Below are positions 9,054-20,149 of a DNA stretch of 64,000 nucleotides, in pieces. The position numbers and the translations under genes are program-made. Under the pieces are notes generated by a model that ran no database searches, was not told where the DNA came from, and saw only the letters and a list, made by a program, of their open reading frames with translations. Location: assembly GCF_001693755.1 (NCBI RefSeq), contig NZ_LYST01000039.1, positions 124,001-188,000 of the forward strand. Direction: 5' to 3'. The DNA is from Gilliamella sp. wkB171 (GTDB lineage: Bacteria; Pseudomonadota; Gammaproteobacteria; Enterobacterales; Orbaceae). The number at the start of each line of letters is the position of its first letter. Position 1 is the stretch's first letter.

Positions 9054-9513
9054 GCTTTTTATCTCTTAAATAATGTTGACTATGTAACATTCGTTATAAT
9101 AGGGTTATTAAGGAATAAGTTTTTATCAACATATTACAAACTATTTTAATAATTGTAATGTAATTCTGCTTTTATGCAAAAGGATATAAACTAAATTAAT
9201 ATATCTGTATTTCAACTTAAAATCATTTTTTTAATTTTTGTATTATGTTATCTCTGAATCTATCAAGGATAGTATTAAAATTAAACGTCTAGAGTAAAGA
9301 CAAATGTCACTCCATTTGAATGAGAACTTAACAATTCTTTACTGAAAAGCTCATTACAAACTCAATTAACTATCTTAATATAATACGCTAAAATTACTTT
9401 AGTATAAATTGATACTAAAGGTTTAGAGCAAAATTAATTGATGATTAAATTAAACTCAATCATATGAATTTTAAAGAAAAATTTAGATATTCACTACAAG
9501 GATTGGTAAAAAT
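9054..9513. other. Intergenic regulatory region upstream of the repeat-bearing lectin-like gene
   Basis: This AT-rich region serves two divergent genes. The only marked element is the perfect inverted repeat at 9397-9420, listed separately. The segment just before the plus-strand start (tacaaggattggtaaaaat) closely resembles the leader before the paralog at 26929, so the two may share translation signals. Confidence 0.5.
9397..9420. promoter_or_regulatory. Perfect inverted repeat, candidate operator
   Basis: CTTTAGTAT (9397-9405), 6-base spacer, ATACTAAAG (9412-9420). The stem is perfect over 9 bp but has no U-tract, so it looks more like a protein-binding dyad or 5'-leader hairpin than a terminator. 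It lies about 95 bases before the start of the phase-variable gene. Confidence 0.4.
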
Positions 9514-11121
9514 ATGTTAAAATGTGGTCTTAATCGGGCATCGGGCATCGGGCATCGGGCATCGGGCATCGGGCATCGGGCATCGGGCATCGGGCATCGG
9601 GCATTATTAAATAGTCTAGTTACAAAAAGTCATCGGGCCAGCGAATTATCCTCGCACTTATCGTCTTTTAACTCTTTTATTTCATCTTTAAAATTTTTAT
9701 ATCCCTTCAAACACTTTTCGAGCAAAATTTCGTTAACTAATTCATATTTAATAGATTATTTTAAATTAATTCAATCGAAATTAACTCAAAGCTCATTATT
9801 CATATTTTTTGTTTTATTGACGATTCATCCAGTGCAAGCATTAAGTACAACAACAGCGAAAGCGATAGAAGGCAGTGCGCCAGAAGTGATAAATATCGAT
9901 TTGGCAGCGAATAAACAAGGATTTACGGTTAATGGTATTTTTTACAGTGAAGCAAGCAACAATATCAAGGGTGATGTAGTTAAGGAATTTAGTGGTGATT
10001 TAAGCCCTGCTAATTTTGTCGTTAAGAATTTTTACTATAATTCATTGGATAACACATTAAATTATGCGGATAAAGATGGTGATGGGATAGATACATCAAA
10101 GCCATTTTTACTCTCATTTACCAGTAAACAGTGGTATGACGGTAATGGAAAATTAATTACAGATACTAGTAAAACGATGGGGTGTGGAAGTAATTATCCG
10201 ATGCCACTAACGCTTGAAATAACAACACAGGTAAAGACCTATTCTAAATATGGTATCCCTCGGGAAAGTGATTATGTGCCAATAGTAAAACGTTATCAAA
10301 TTTCTTCTAAACCTCAACTTTGTTATGCTAAACCTAATGCAACAATTGTTAACAAATCTAATCAATGGATTAGTTATAATGCTGATGGCAGTGGTGAAGC
10401 TTGGAATGATGTTAATCGTACCAGTCGTCATCCGATTCACGGTGGTGGTTTTACGGCAGATTATGTTCCAGATATGGGATTTAAGGTCAATCCTACTGTA
10501 TCGAAAGCGACGTTTCCAACAACTGGTTTTCCTGGTGCTAAGTTTCAGTTAGTTATGTCAGGTGCACAAACTGATTATAGTTATAGTATATCAGCTAACC
10601 CTGGTGGGCAGGTTTCGGTTGATCCGCAAGGATTTGTTAAAATCAAAGATAAACCGACTGGTAATGTAACAGTAAGTATTGTCACCAAAAGAGATAACTC
10701 CAAAGTTTTTACTTATACCTTTAATCCAACAAGTATTTGGATAATTCCACAAGGTAGTAATTATATGGATTTTGAGAGTGCAAAAAATCGATGTGGTGGT
10801 ATCCAAAATATACCGGCTATTTCACTGTTTACTAATTCACCACAAAATAATATAGCGCCTAATGTTGATTGGGATACTAGTATGAACACCTTTACACGGG
10901 CGATAGGACAAGGCGTGTTCCCAGAATGGGGATTTACAAATTTTGCTGCTTATCCGGATTCGCAATGGGGTAACTTTGTACAAGCTTTGGATGGAAAAGC
11001 ATTCTATTGGACATCTAGTGTTCATCTTACTGGTAGTTATATGTTTGTTGCTGATGCAAGAGCAGGTAATGTAAATACTTATTCTGTTACTTATCAACAT
11101 TTAGTTGCCTGTAAAGGCTAA
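9514..11121 (+). CDS. Exported modular lectin-like surface protein with repeat-containing leader
   Basis: The 535-residue frame opens with MLKCGLN and RASGIGH repeats encoded by ten copies of a 7-bp unit. A long Ser/Lys-rich leader follows, then a hydrophobic signal core (LFIFFVLLTIHPVQA, cleavage near residue 109). Mature part: a domain of about 200 residues shared with the protein at 26929 (TAKAIEG, NIDLAA, GFTV, a calcium-loop-like DKDGDGID, KTYSKYGIP), an Ig-like stretch (YSISANPGGQVSVDPQGF), and a C-terminal region with paired cysteines (RCGG...VACKG) and FYWTSS, resembling the lectin-like tips of invasin-type proteins. Function is probably surface or adhesin-like. Losing or gaining one repeat shifts the frame into an immediate stop. 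Confidence 0.75.
   Translation: MLKCGLNRASGIGHRASGIGHRASGIGHRALLNSLVTKSHRASELSSHLSSFNSFISSLKFLYPFKHFSSKISLTNSYLIDYFKLIQSKLTQSSLFIFFVLLTIHPVQALSTTTAKAIEGSAPEVINIDLAANKQGFTVNGIFYSEASNNIKGDVVKEFSGDLSPANFVVKNFYYNSLDNTLNYADKDGDGIDTSKPFLLSFTSKQWYDGNGKLITDTSKTMGCGSNYPMPLTLEITTQVKTYSKYGIPRESDYVPIVKRYQISSKPQLCYAKPNATIVNKSNQWISYNADGSGEAWNDVNRTSRHPIHGGGFTADYVPDMGFKVNPTVSKATFPTTGFPGAKFQLVMSGAQTDYSYSISANPGGQVSVDPQGFVKIKDKPTGNVTVSIVTKRDNSKVFTYTFNPTSIWIIPQGSNYMDFESAKNRCGGIQNIPAISLFTNSPQNNIAPNVDWDTSMNTFTRAIGQGVFPEWGFTNFAAYPDSQWGNFVQALDGKAFYWTSSVHLTGSYMFVADARAGNVNTYSVTYQHLVACKG
9534..9603 (+). repeat. Ten perfect tandem copies of a 7-bp unit (TCGGGCA)
   Basis: The unit TCGGGCA repeats ten times without error, seven codons after the ATG of the lectin-like gene. 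Seven is not a multiple of three, so each unit gained or lost changes the frame. With ten copies the gene is open. The other two frames meet TAA at 9608-9610 and TAG at 9612-9614, directly after the tract. This is the layout of a contingency locus. A degenerate copy (catcgggcc) remains near 9631. Confidence 0.95.
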
Positions 11122-11811
11122 ATAATTTTTACAATGGTATATTTGATCTCATTATGATGGTTAGTGCCATCTACTAATGGGCTATGCAACTTACAATGGT
11201 AAGAAAAAAAGCATTGTGATGATTATATTATTAGAGAGAAAACAAAATTTTGTCTTGTCGCTAAGCGACAAGCAAAATTTTTTAAAATGAATGCATAAAA
11301 AATAAACAGATAACGGTGCTTTATTGATAACTTAGCAACAGTTAAAAGATATTTCAGTTGAGCGTAGATAATAATTATAGATAACTGTGCTAAACAGATA
11401 AATTTTTTAACTTAATTCACTTAAATTTATATTGGAATTAATCGCTAACTTTTTACCATTTTCATACAAAACTGCGCTATTTCACTATAACTATCTAACT
11501 ACTAGGTAAATTTACACTATAGGTTATATAGTCATTTTATTCTTTAAGTTATGTATGATGAAAGTAGCGTATTGATAAATAATAGAATATTAATGCTGTT
11601 TTTAATTTGTAAGTGGGATTTTTAGTTCAGACTTTACCACAATAAATCAAGGCAAATGTTTAACAGGAAAGCGATTAAAAAGCACCATAATCTTCAAGCA
11701 ATCATCGCGATAAATTAATGTTAATTTGATAGATAAGGTTATTTTTTCAACCATTAAAAACGGGGTAGTTTAGTCATCTGATTTATTTTTAGTTGATTAT
11801 TATTTTAACTT
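11122..11811. other. Intergenic gap between the lectin-like gene and ogt
   Basis: Apart from the terminator at 11243-11283, this AT-rich stretch shows no gene, RNA or repeat that I can support. A 20-codon frame near 11658 has no supporting signals. Confidence 0.5.
11243..11283 (+). terminator. Terminator of the lectin-like gene
   Basis: Outer arms CAAAATTTTG and CAAAATTTT enclose an inner stem CTTGTCGC (11254-11261) / GCGACAAG (11265-11272) with a 3-base loop, ending in TTTTTT. It lies about 120 bases after the stop. Confidence 0.8.
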
Positions 11812-12351
11812 TTAAAGGGCTGTACCTTTATTAGGATTAAAAAATTGTGTCATATCTAATCCTTCTATTTCAAGTAGTTTAATTTTTTTATCTATTCCAC
11901 CAGCATAACCGGTTAAATTACCATTGGCACCAACAACTCGATGACAGGGAATAATAATGGATATAGGATTATGACCAACCGCACCGCCAACGGCTTGGCT
12001 TGACATGCTAGCCTTATTTGTTTGTAGTGCAATTTGTTTGGCTATATTGCCATAGGTGATTACTTGTCCGTAAGGGATCTGACACAAAATTTGCCAGACT
12101 AAGTGTTGAAAAGGGGTACCGTGTGGAGCGAGTTCAAGTTGCTTAATGTTAGGTTTTCTTCCTTCAAAATAATCATCGAGCCATTTTTTTGTCTGATTAA
12201 AGATGGGTAGGTTAGCATGATATTGTTTTTCAGCTTTTAGAATGGTACCGAAATATTTTTGTCCTTCAATCCAAACGCCAACTAATTTATTTTGTTGACT
12301 TGCTAGAGTGATTAAGCCCATAGGTGATTGGTATTGAGATAGATAAAACAT
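11812..12351 (-). CDS. ogt: Methylated-DNA--protein-cysteine methyltransferase
   Basis: This suicide enzyme removes O6-alkyl groups from guanine onto its own cysteine. The 179 residues carry the active-site motif IIPCHRVVG with C136, the helix-turn-helix segment PYGQVITYGNIAKQIA before it, and the usual GYAGGIDKK loop after it. The length fits the Ogt class rather than the two-domain Ada protein. It stands alone on the minus strand, with neighbours unrelated to DNA repair. The ATG at 12351 begins the typical FYLSQYQSPMG strand. Confidence 0.93.
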   Translation of the reverse strand: MFYLSQYQSPMGLITLASQQNKLVGVWIEGQKYFGTILKAEKQYHANLPIFNQTKKWLDDYFEGRKPNIKQLELAPHGTPFQHLVWQILCQIPYGQVITYGNIAKQIALQTNKASMSSQAVGGAVGHNPISIIIPCHRVVGANGNLTGYAGGIDKKIKLLEIEGLDMTQFFNPNKGTAL

Positions 12352-12455
12352 GCTGACCTTTTTAATGTTGTCACGTAAAATGATTGATTAATTATGCGGG
12401 TTTATTGTCACAAATTCTATCAGTTTTTGAATTGCAAAAAGTATGTTGAGTTAAA

Positions 12456-12480
12456 GATACCCCAATGTTGAGGGGGCACC
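12456..12480 (-). terminator. Possible terminator after the exported histidine phosphatase gene
   Basis: GATACCCC (12456-12463) and GGGGGCACC (12472-12480) form an imperfect GC-rich stem about 17 bases after the stop. The U-tract on the minus strand is short (TTT). Confidence 0.4.
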
Positions 12481-12496
12481 TTTTAACTGTTAGATA

Positions 12497-13252
12497 TTAT
12501 TGTTTGCCTTTTTCGACATAACTCATATCACCTAAACTTTCAACAATAAATTTGCCATCATCGGTATAACGAATTTTAGTTACACTTGCATTACCTAAAC
12601 CTGCAGTTATCGGTTTATCTAGCATCTCTTCAACCATTGCCATAATTGCCAAACCATGCGATACGACTAAAACGTTACCGCCCCCTTGTGCTTTGGCTGA
12701 TTCTGCAATCATTTTTAATGATTCTTGCATGCGAGTTTTTACTTTATTATAGTCTTCGGCTTCACCTGATTTTTCAACTGCAGCAATCGCGTCGATCATT
12801 TTTTTAAGTGTTACTTTACCTTTTGCTAAATCGTCCATAAGATCTTTATCAGATGCGTAACCTAAATGTTTTGCTGCCGGATTCCACATATTAGGGTCAA
12901 GATCACCTTCAAATTCGCCAAAGCAATTTTCTCGTAATTTTTCCATTTCATTTATTTGTACTGGCACACCTTTTGTTTCGAGAATGATACGTGCGGTTTG
13001 CCTTGCTCGTCCTGAATCACTAGAATAGACCGAAATAAAATCAACATCTTTTAACCCTCGACCAAGTTGCTGAGCAACTTCAATACCGGGTTTGGTTAAT
13101 GGGGTATCAGACCACCCCTGAACACGATGTACATTATTGAACATGGTTTTACCATGTCGAGTAACATAAAGATAGACATCTTGAGCAAAAGCATTTGTTA
13201 TAGTAAAGATAAATACCAATAACAAACTTGAAGATTTTATTAATTTTTTCAT
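12497..13252 (-). CDS. Exported histidine phosphatase (phosphoglycerate-mutase-like fold)
   Basis: This 251-residue protein has a Sec signal peptide (MKKLIKSSSLLLVFIFTITNAFA) followed directly by the catalytic RHG motif (YVTRHGKTMFNN), so it is a periplasmic or secreted phosphatase. The second catalytic His is in LVVSHGLAIMAM, and YSSDSGRARQTARI is the expected phosphate-pocket helix. I chose the ATG at 13252 after GAGGT, because a longer frame overlaps the porin gene. It is the last gene of a minus-strand run with the porin and a second, lipoprotein histidine phosphatase. The substrate is unknown. Confidence 0.9.
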   Translation of the reverse strand: MKKLIKSSSLLLVFIFTITNAFAQDVYLYVTRHGKTMFNNVHRVQGWSDTPLTKPGIEVAQQLGRGLKDVDFISVYSSDSGRARQTARIILETKGVPVQINEMEKLRENCFGEFEGDLDPNMWNPAAKHLGYASDKDLMDDLAKGKVTLKKMIDAIAAVEKSGEAEDYNKVKTRMQESLKMIAESAKAQGGGNVLVVSHGLAIMAMVEEMLDKPITAGLGNASVTKIRYTDDGKFIVESLGDMSYVEKGKQ

Positions 13253-13277
13253 AAAAAGTACCTCATCTTGTTCTGAT

Positions 13278-14612
13278 TCATAATAAGTTAAAACGGTATT
13301 CTGCAATAAATTCAGCACCTAAGAACTGTGCAGTTTGAGATTTACCATTTCGTAAAATGGGTGTGCGATTTTTATGTTTATAAGACCATCCGGGCCCAAC
13401 CATTGCCCAAAGGGTTAACCCTTTTAAACTATTATTGGTAGGGATCCATTTGGTAAACAGATTAAATTCGCTTGAACGTACGGTTGTGTGCCTGAATTTA
13501 AACTCCCCATAATTTGCAGTTAAACCAAGCGTTAAATCGGGATATAGCTTATAATCAATGATTGTTGATAATGCTCGTTCGCCATGTCGTAAATAATCTT
13601 CGCCTGCTTGCGTCATAGACATAAATGTACCGCGTGAGTGGCTAGACATATGGCGATGATAATAGCCTAACTGTCCTTGACCTTTTTTAGCATCAGTATA
13701 GGCAATGCCAATTTTAGCTCCCCACTTATCATCTTGCCATTTGACATCAGCGGCATAGTGATTGGCATGTTTATCAAAATAACGTTTGCTCAGTGCCATT
13801 TTTTTATAATTATCTAGCGATTTGGTAAAATATAGTTGGGTGCCAATTGTTAACTTATCGATTGGTTTAATGCTACCTAAAAAGATTTGACGGCGTAAAT
13901 AGTCTTTGCTTTCACCAATGGCATATTCAACGCTGTAAAATTTATTTTTTAGTGAAATATCGCCTGTGGCAATATAATCAATGGTGTGTTTGCCATCACG
14001 ACTTTTAAACTGTTTTTTATCGGGAGAGTCGCGAGAAATTGAATGCGTTATATAAGCCCCTTTTAATGCCACTTCACCGTAATTTAATGTTGCGCTATAG
14101 CCTTGATAAGTTGTTGGCGATAGGCGAGTAGTATTAGAAATAACCCCAAAGTTTTTCATTGTATGCCAGCCGATATTACCATTAAGATTAACATCAGCTA
14201 CTTTCGCTTTTAATTTGACATAACGTTGGCCTATTTTAGTGTAGCCACCGGCATTGCTACTTTTGGCTTTATTGCCTTTATTGTAAAGTACGCCTCGACT
14301 TGCAAAGTGATCACTGGCAGCTAAACGAAATGCTCGATAAAAATCAGCATTTAAACTAATAAAATCAGCCAAATAACCGGATTGATAACTTACTGCAACG
14401 CCATGCCCCCATGCATTGTGAACTGTTTTTGGATTTTCGGCTTCTTCTTTTAAATACTTCCAATAGTTTTTAGTTGATAGCACGATTTTGGTATCTTTAA
14501 AAAATTCATTATCAGCTATTGATTTAGGTTCATATTTTGATGTCGATTCATTAGCTACTACAAGACTACTCGTCAAGCTAAAAAGTATAACAGTGAGGTA
14601 TTTTAATTTCAT
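13278..14612 (-). CDS. OprD-family outer-membrane porin
   Basis: The 444-residue precursor begins with a signal peptide (MKLKYLTVILFSLTSSLVVA) and continues FFKDTKIVLSTKNYWKYL, AWGHGVAVSYQSGYLADFIS and LNADFYRAFRLAASDH, the typical opening of OprD/ChiP-type substrate-specific porins. The remainder is alternating beta strands (for example VKLKAKVADVNLNGNIGW). It ends EFIAEYRFNLL, two residues beyond the usual terminal aromatic. A strong AGGAATTTAGGA leader precedes the ATG. It lies between two secreted histidine phosphatases and downstream of the bgl genes, which points to uptake of a small carbohydrate or phosphorylated compound. The substrate is inferred only. Confidence 0.82.
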   Translation of the reverse strand: MKLKYLTVILFSLTSSLVVANESTSKYEPKSIADNEFFKDTKIVLSTKNYWKYLKEEAENPKTVHNAWGHGVAVSYQSGYLADFISLNADFYRAFRLAASDHFASRGVLYNKGNKAKSSNAGGYTKIGQRYVKLKAKVADVNLNGNIGWHTMKNFGVISNTTRLSPTTYQGYSATLNYGEVALKGAYITHSISRDSPDKKQFKSRDGKHTIDYIATGDISLKNKFYSVEYAIGESKDYLRRQIFLGSIKPIDKLTIGTQLYFTKSLDNYKKMALSKRYFDKHANHYAADVKWQDDKWGAKIGIAYTDAKKGQGQLGYYHRHMSSHSRGTFMSMTQAGEDYLRHGERALSTIIDYKLYPDLTLGLTANYGEFKFRHTTVRSSEFNLFTKWIPTNNSLKGLTLWAMVGPGWSYKHKNRTPILRNGKSQTAQFLGAEFIAEYRFNLL

Positions 14613-14743
14613 TCCTAAATTCCTAAAGTGTTTATATTCAAAATTTAAAATAATTAATATTTATAAGTTTTTATTTTTTACTAAACATTTAGGTTTTGCC
14701 TGCCATGGCAGTAACAATCCAATCTGCTCAATTTTTTGTCGGT

Positions 14744-15544
14744 CTAATTTTTTAAGGTAGATTTACCTTTTTTAACATAATCCATGTTGCCTATTTCAAC
14801 CACGTTGTATTGGCCGTTTTTGTAAACAATTTTAACGACTGTTGCATTCGATAATGGTTTATTTTTATTGCTGTTGTCAGTAAGATCAGAAATCATTACT
14901 TGCATCGACATTCCAGATGAAATCGCTAACACATTTTTTTGGTGATGTTTGATTGCATTATTAACGATAGTCTTTAGCGCTGCTTGTGTACGCTGTTTAA
15001 CTTGTTGATAATCTTCGGCTTGATGTTTAGGATCTGATTTGGCAATAGCATTAGTCAATGCAGCGACAGAAATCTCACCTTCTTTATAGCTTTTATAAAA
15101 ACTTTCGACTGATTTATACCCCAAAGAATCCATACTGGCGTTAACCATTTTGGCATTCGACCCACCTTCAAAACCACCATAAAATACTTCACGTAAACCT
15201 TTTAGTTCTTGTATTTTATAATCTTTTACCCCTTTTTGTGCTAGCAATACTTGCATCGTTTCGCGCTGACGACCTGCATCACTGGTATAGTAAGCATCAA
15301 ATTTAATATCTTTAAGGCCTTCACCTAAATAGCGAGCAACTTCAATACCTTGTTCAGTTAAAGGTGAGTCAGCCCATCCTTGAACCAAATCATAACTATT
15401 GAAAAGTGTTTTTCCATGACGAGCAAAATAGATTGTGATAGCGTCTTGTGATGTATTAGATGATAATTGAGCACAACTCGTGATTAATAGGCTAGATGCA
15501 ATCAAATTTACGGTAACAAGTGCTTTTATGATTATTTTTTTCAT
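14744..15544 (-). CDS. Lipoprotein histidine phosphatase (phosphoglycerate-mutase-like fold)
   Basis: This 266-residue protein is a paralog of the phosphatase at 12497, but it has a lipobox (LLITSCAQ, Cys near 24), so it is membrane-anchored in the periplasm. The catalytic motif is YFARHGKTLFNS; YYTSDAGRQRETMQ is the phosphate-pocket helix. The expected second-histidine position reads VLAISSGMSMQVM, so the usual SHG is SSG here. If that alignment is right, one catalytic His is missing and activity may be changed. It lies 108 bases after bglA and 131 before the porin, all on one strand. Confidence 0.87.
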   Translation of the reverse strand: MKKIIIKALVTVNLIASSLLITSCAQLSSNTSQDAITIYFARHGKTLFNSYDLVQGWADSPLTEQGIEVARYLGEGLKDIKFDAYYTSDAGRQRETMQVLLAQKGVKDYKIQELKGLREVFYGGFEGGSNAKMVNASMDSLGYKSVESFYKSYKEGEISVAALTNAIAKSDPKHQAEDYQQVKQRTQAALKTIVNNAIKHHQKNVLAISSGMSMQVMISDLTDNSNKNKPLSNATVVKIVYKNGQYNVVEIGNMDYVKKGKSTLKN

Positions 15545-15618
15545 ATTCTAGTTCTAACTTTCTAGTAAAGTAGCTAACGATTCTGCCTTAACACAATAAT
15601 TAACTACTTTTTAACTCG

Positions 15619-15643
15619 CGATTAGTCAATGTTAGACTAATCG
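15619..15643. terminator. Hairpin between bglA and the lipoprotein phosphatase gene
   Basis: CGATTAGTC (15619-15627), 7-base loop, GACTAATCG (15635-15643). The stem is perfect over 9 bp. The T-tract (TTTTATA) follows on the plus strand, while the genes here run minus, so termination of bgl transcription is uncertain and read-through into the phosphatase-porin genes is possible. Confidence 0.4.
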
Positions 15644-15652
15644 TTTTATAGT

Positions 15653-18940
<3,288 letters not shown>

Positions 18941-18956
18941 TTATCCTTATTAAAAG

Positions 18957-19000
18957 CAAAAAAAAAACCTAACCGCCTTTGTTCAAGGCGGTTAGGTTTT
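18957..19000 (-). terminator. Antitermination-controlled terminator before bglF
   Basis: On the minus strand AAAACCTAACCGCC pairs with GGCGGTTAGGTTTT and is followed by a long U-run. It lies between bglG and bglF, and its left arm overlaps the RAT, as in the E. coli bgl operon. Confidence 0.9.
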
Positions 19001-19039
19001 GCTTGCATAATTCATTGCTATATTATGCAATAACAATCC
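18995..19039 (-). promoter_or_regulatory. Ribonucleic antiterminator (RAT) for BglG, with an extended apical stem
   Basis: Minus-strand text begins GGATTGTTATTGCAT and ends GCAAGCAAAACC, matching the two ends of the E. coli bgl RAT. Between them TTGCATAA and TTATGCAA form an extra 8-bp stem around a 12-base loop. The RAT is therefore about 45 bases instead of about 30. Its 3' AAAACC is also the first part of the terminator stem, so the two structures exclude each other. Confidence 0.8.
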
Positions 19040-19043
19040 AAAA

Positions 19044-19073
19044 ATTATGGAGTTAGGCTAACATAAATTGCAA
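19044..19073 (-). promoter_or_regulatory. Candidate sigma-70 promoter for bglFA
   Basis: Minus-strand -35 TTGCAA (19073-19068) and -10 CATAAT (19049-19044) are 18 bases apart. Initiation would fall just before the RAT, so bglF-bglA could be transcribed apart from bglG. Confidence 0.5.
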
Positions 19074-19109
19074 CTAGTGAATATATATTTTTAAAAGTCA
19101 TCACAAAAA

Positions 19110-19125
19110 TGTGATCTGTTTCACA
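19110..19125. promoter_or_regulatory. CRP-binding site
   Basis: TGTGATCTGTTTCACA fits the CRP consensus TGTGA-N6-TCACA in all ten conserved positions. It starts next to the bglG stop and lies about 80 bases before the predicted bglF start of transcription, a permissible class I position. Confidence 0.7.
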
Positions 19126-19971
<846 letters not shown>

Positions 19972-20042
19972 TTAGGATTTAATTTTTCGGTTAAAGTATT
20001 ATGAATAGCTAATCGAAAATAGAAAGTTAAAATATCAAAAAA

Positions 20043-20058
20043 TGTGATATTTATCATA
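20043..20058. promoter_or_regulatory. Weaker CRP-like dyad upstream of bglG
   Basis: TGTGATATTTATCATA keeps TGTGA and three of the five bases of the second half-site. It lies 75-90 bases before the bglG start, on the gene's promoter side. Confidence 0.35.
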
Positions 20059-20095
20059 ATTCCAATAAAATATTATTGCTTTTTGATGAAAAATA

Positions 20096-20125
20096 AAAAC
20101 CCGATACTTTGCAAATATCGGGTTT
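20096..20125 (-). terminator. Terminator of htpG
   Basis: AAAACCCGATA (20096-20106) pairs with TATCGGGTTT (20116-20125). On the minus strand the stem ends in TTTTTATTTTT, 25 bases after the htpG stop. Confidence 0.88.
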
Positions 20126-20149
20126 ACACTTTAAGCTAAGATTATAAGA

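Noticed and set aside
9534-9603. Tandem repeats as a possible CRISPR array
   Set aside because: The 7-base units adjoin without spacers and are in frame with a gene start, so they are a simple-sequence repeat.
10207-11100. Several frames of 71-87 codons inside the repeat-bearing lectin-like gene
   Set aside because: All are contained in the long exported-protein frame, and none has a start signal.
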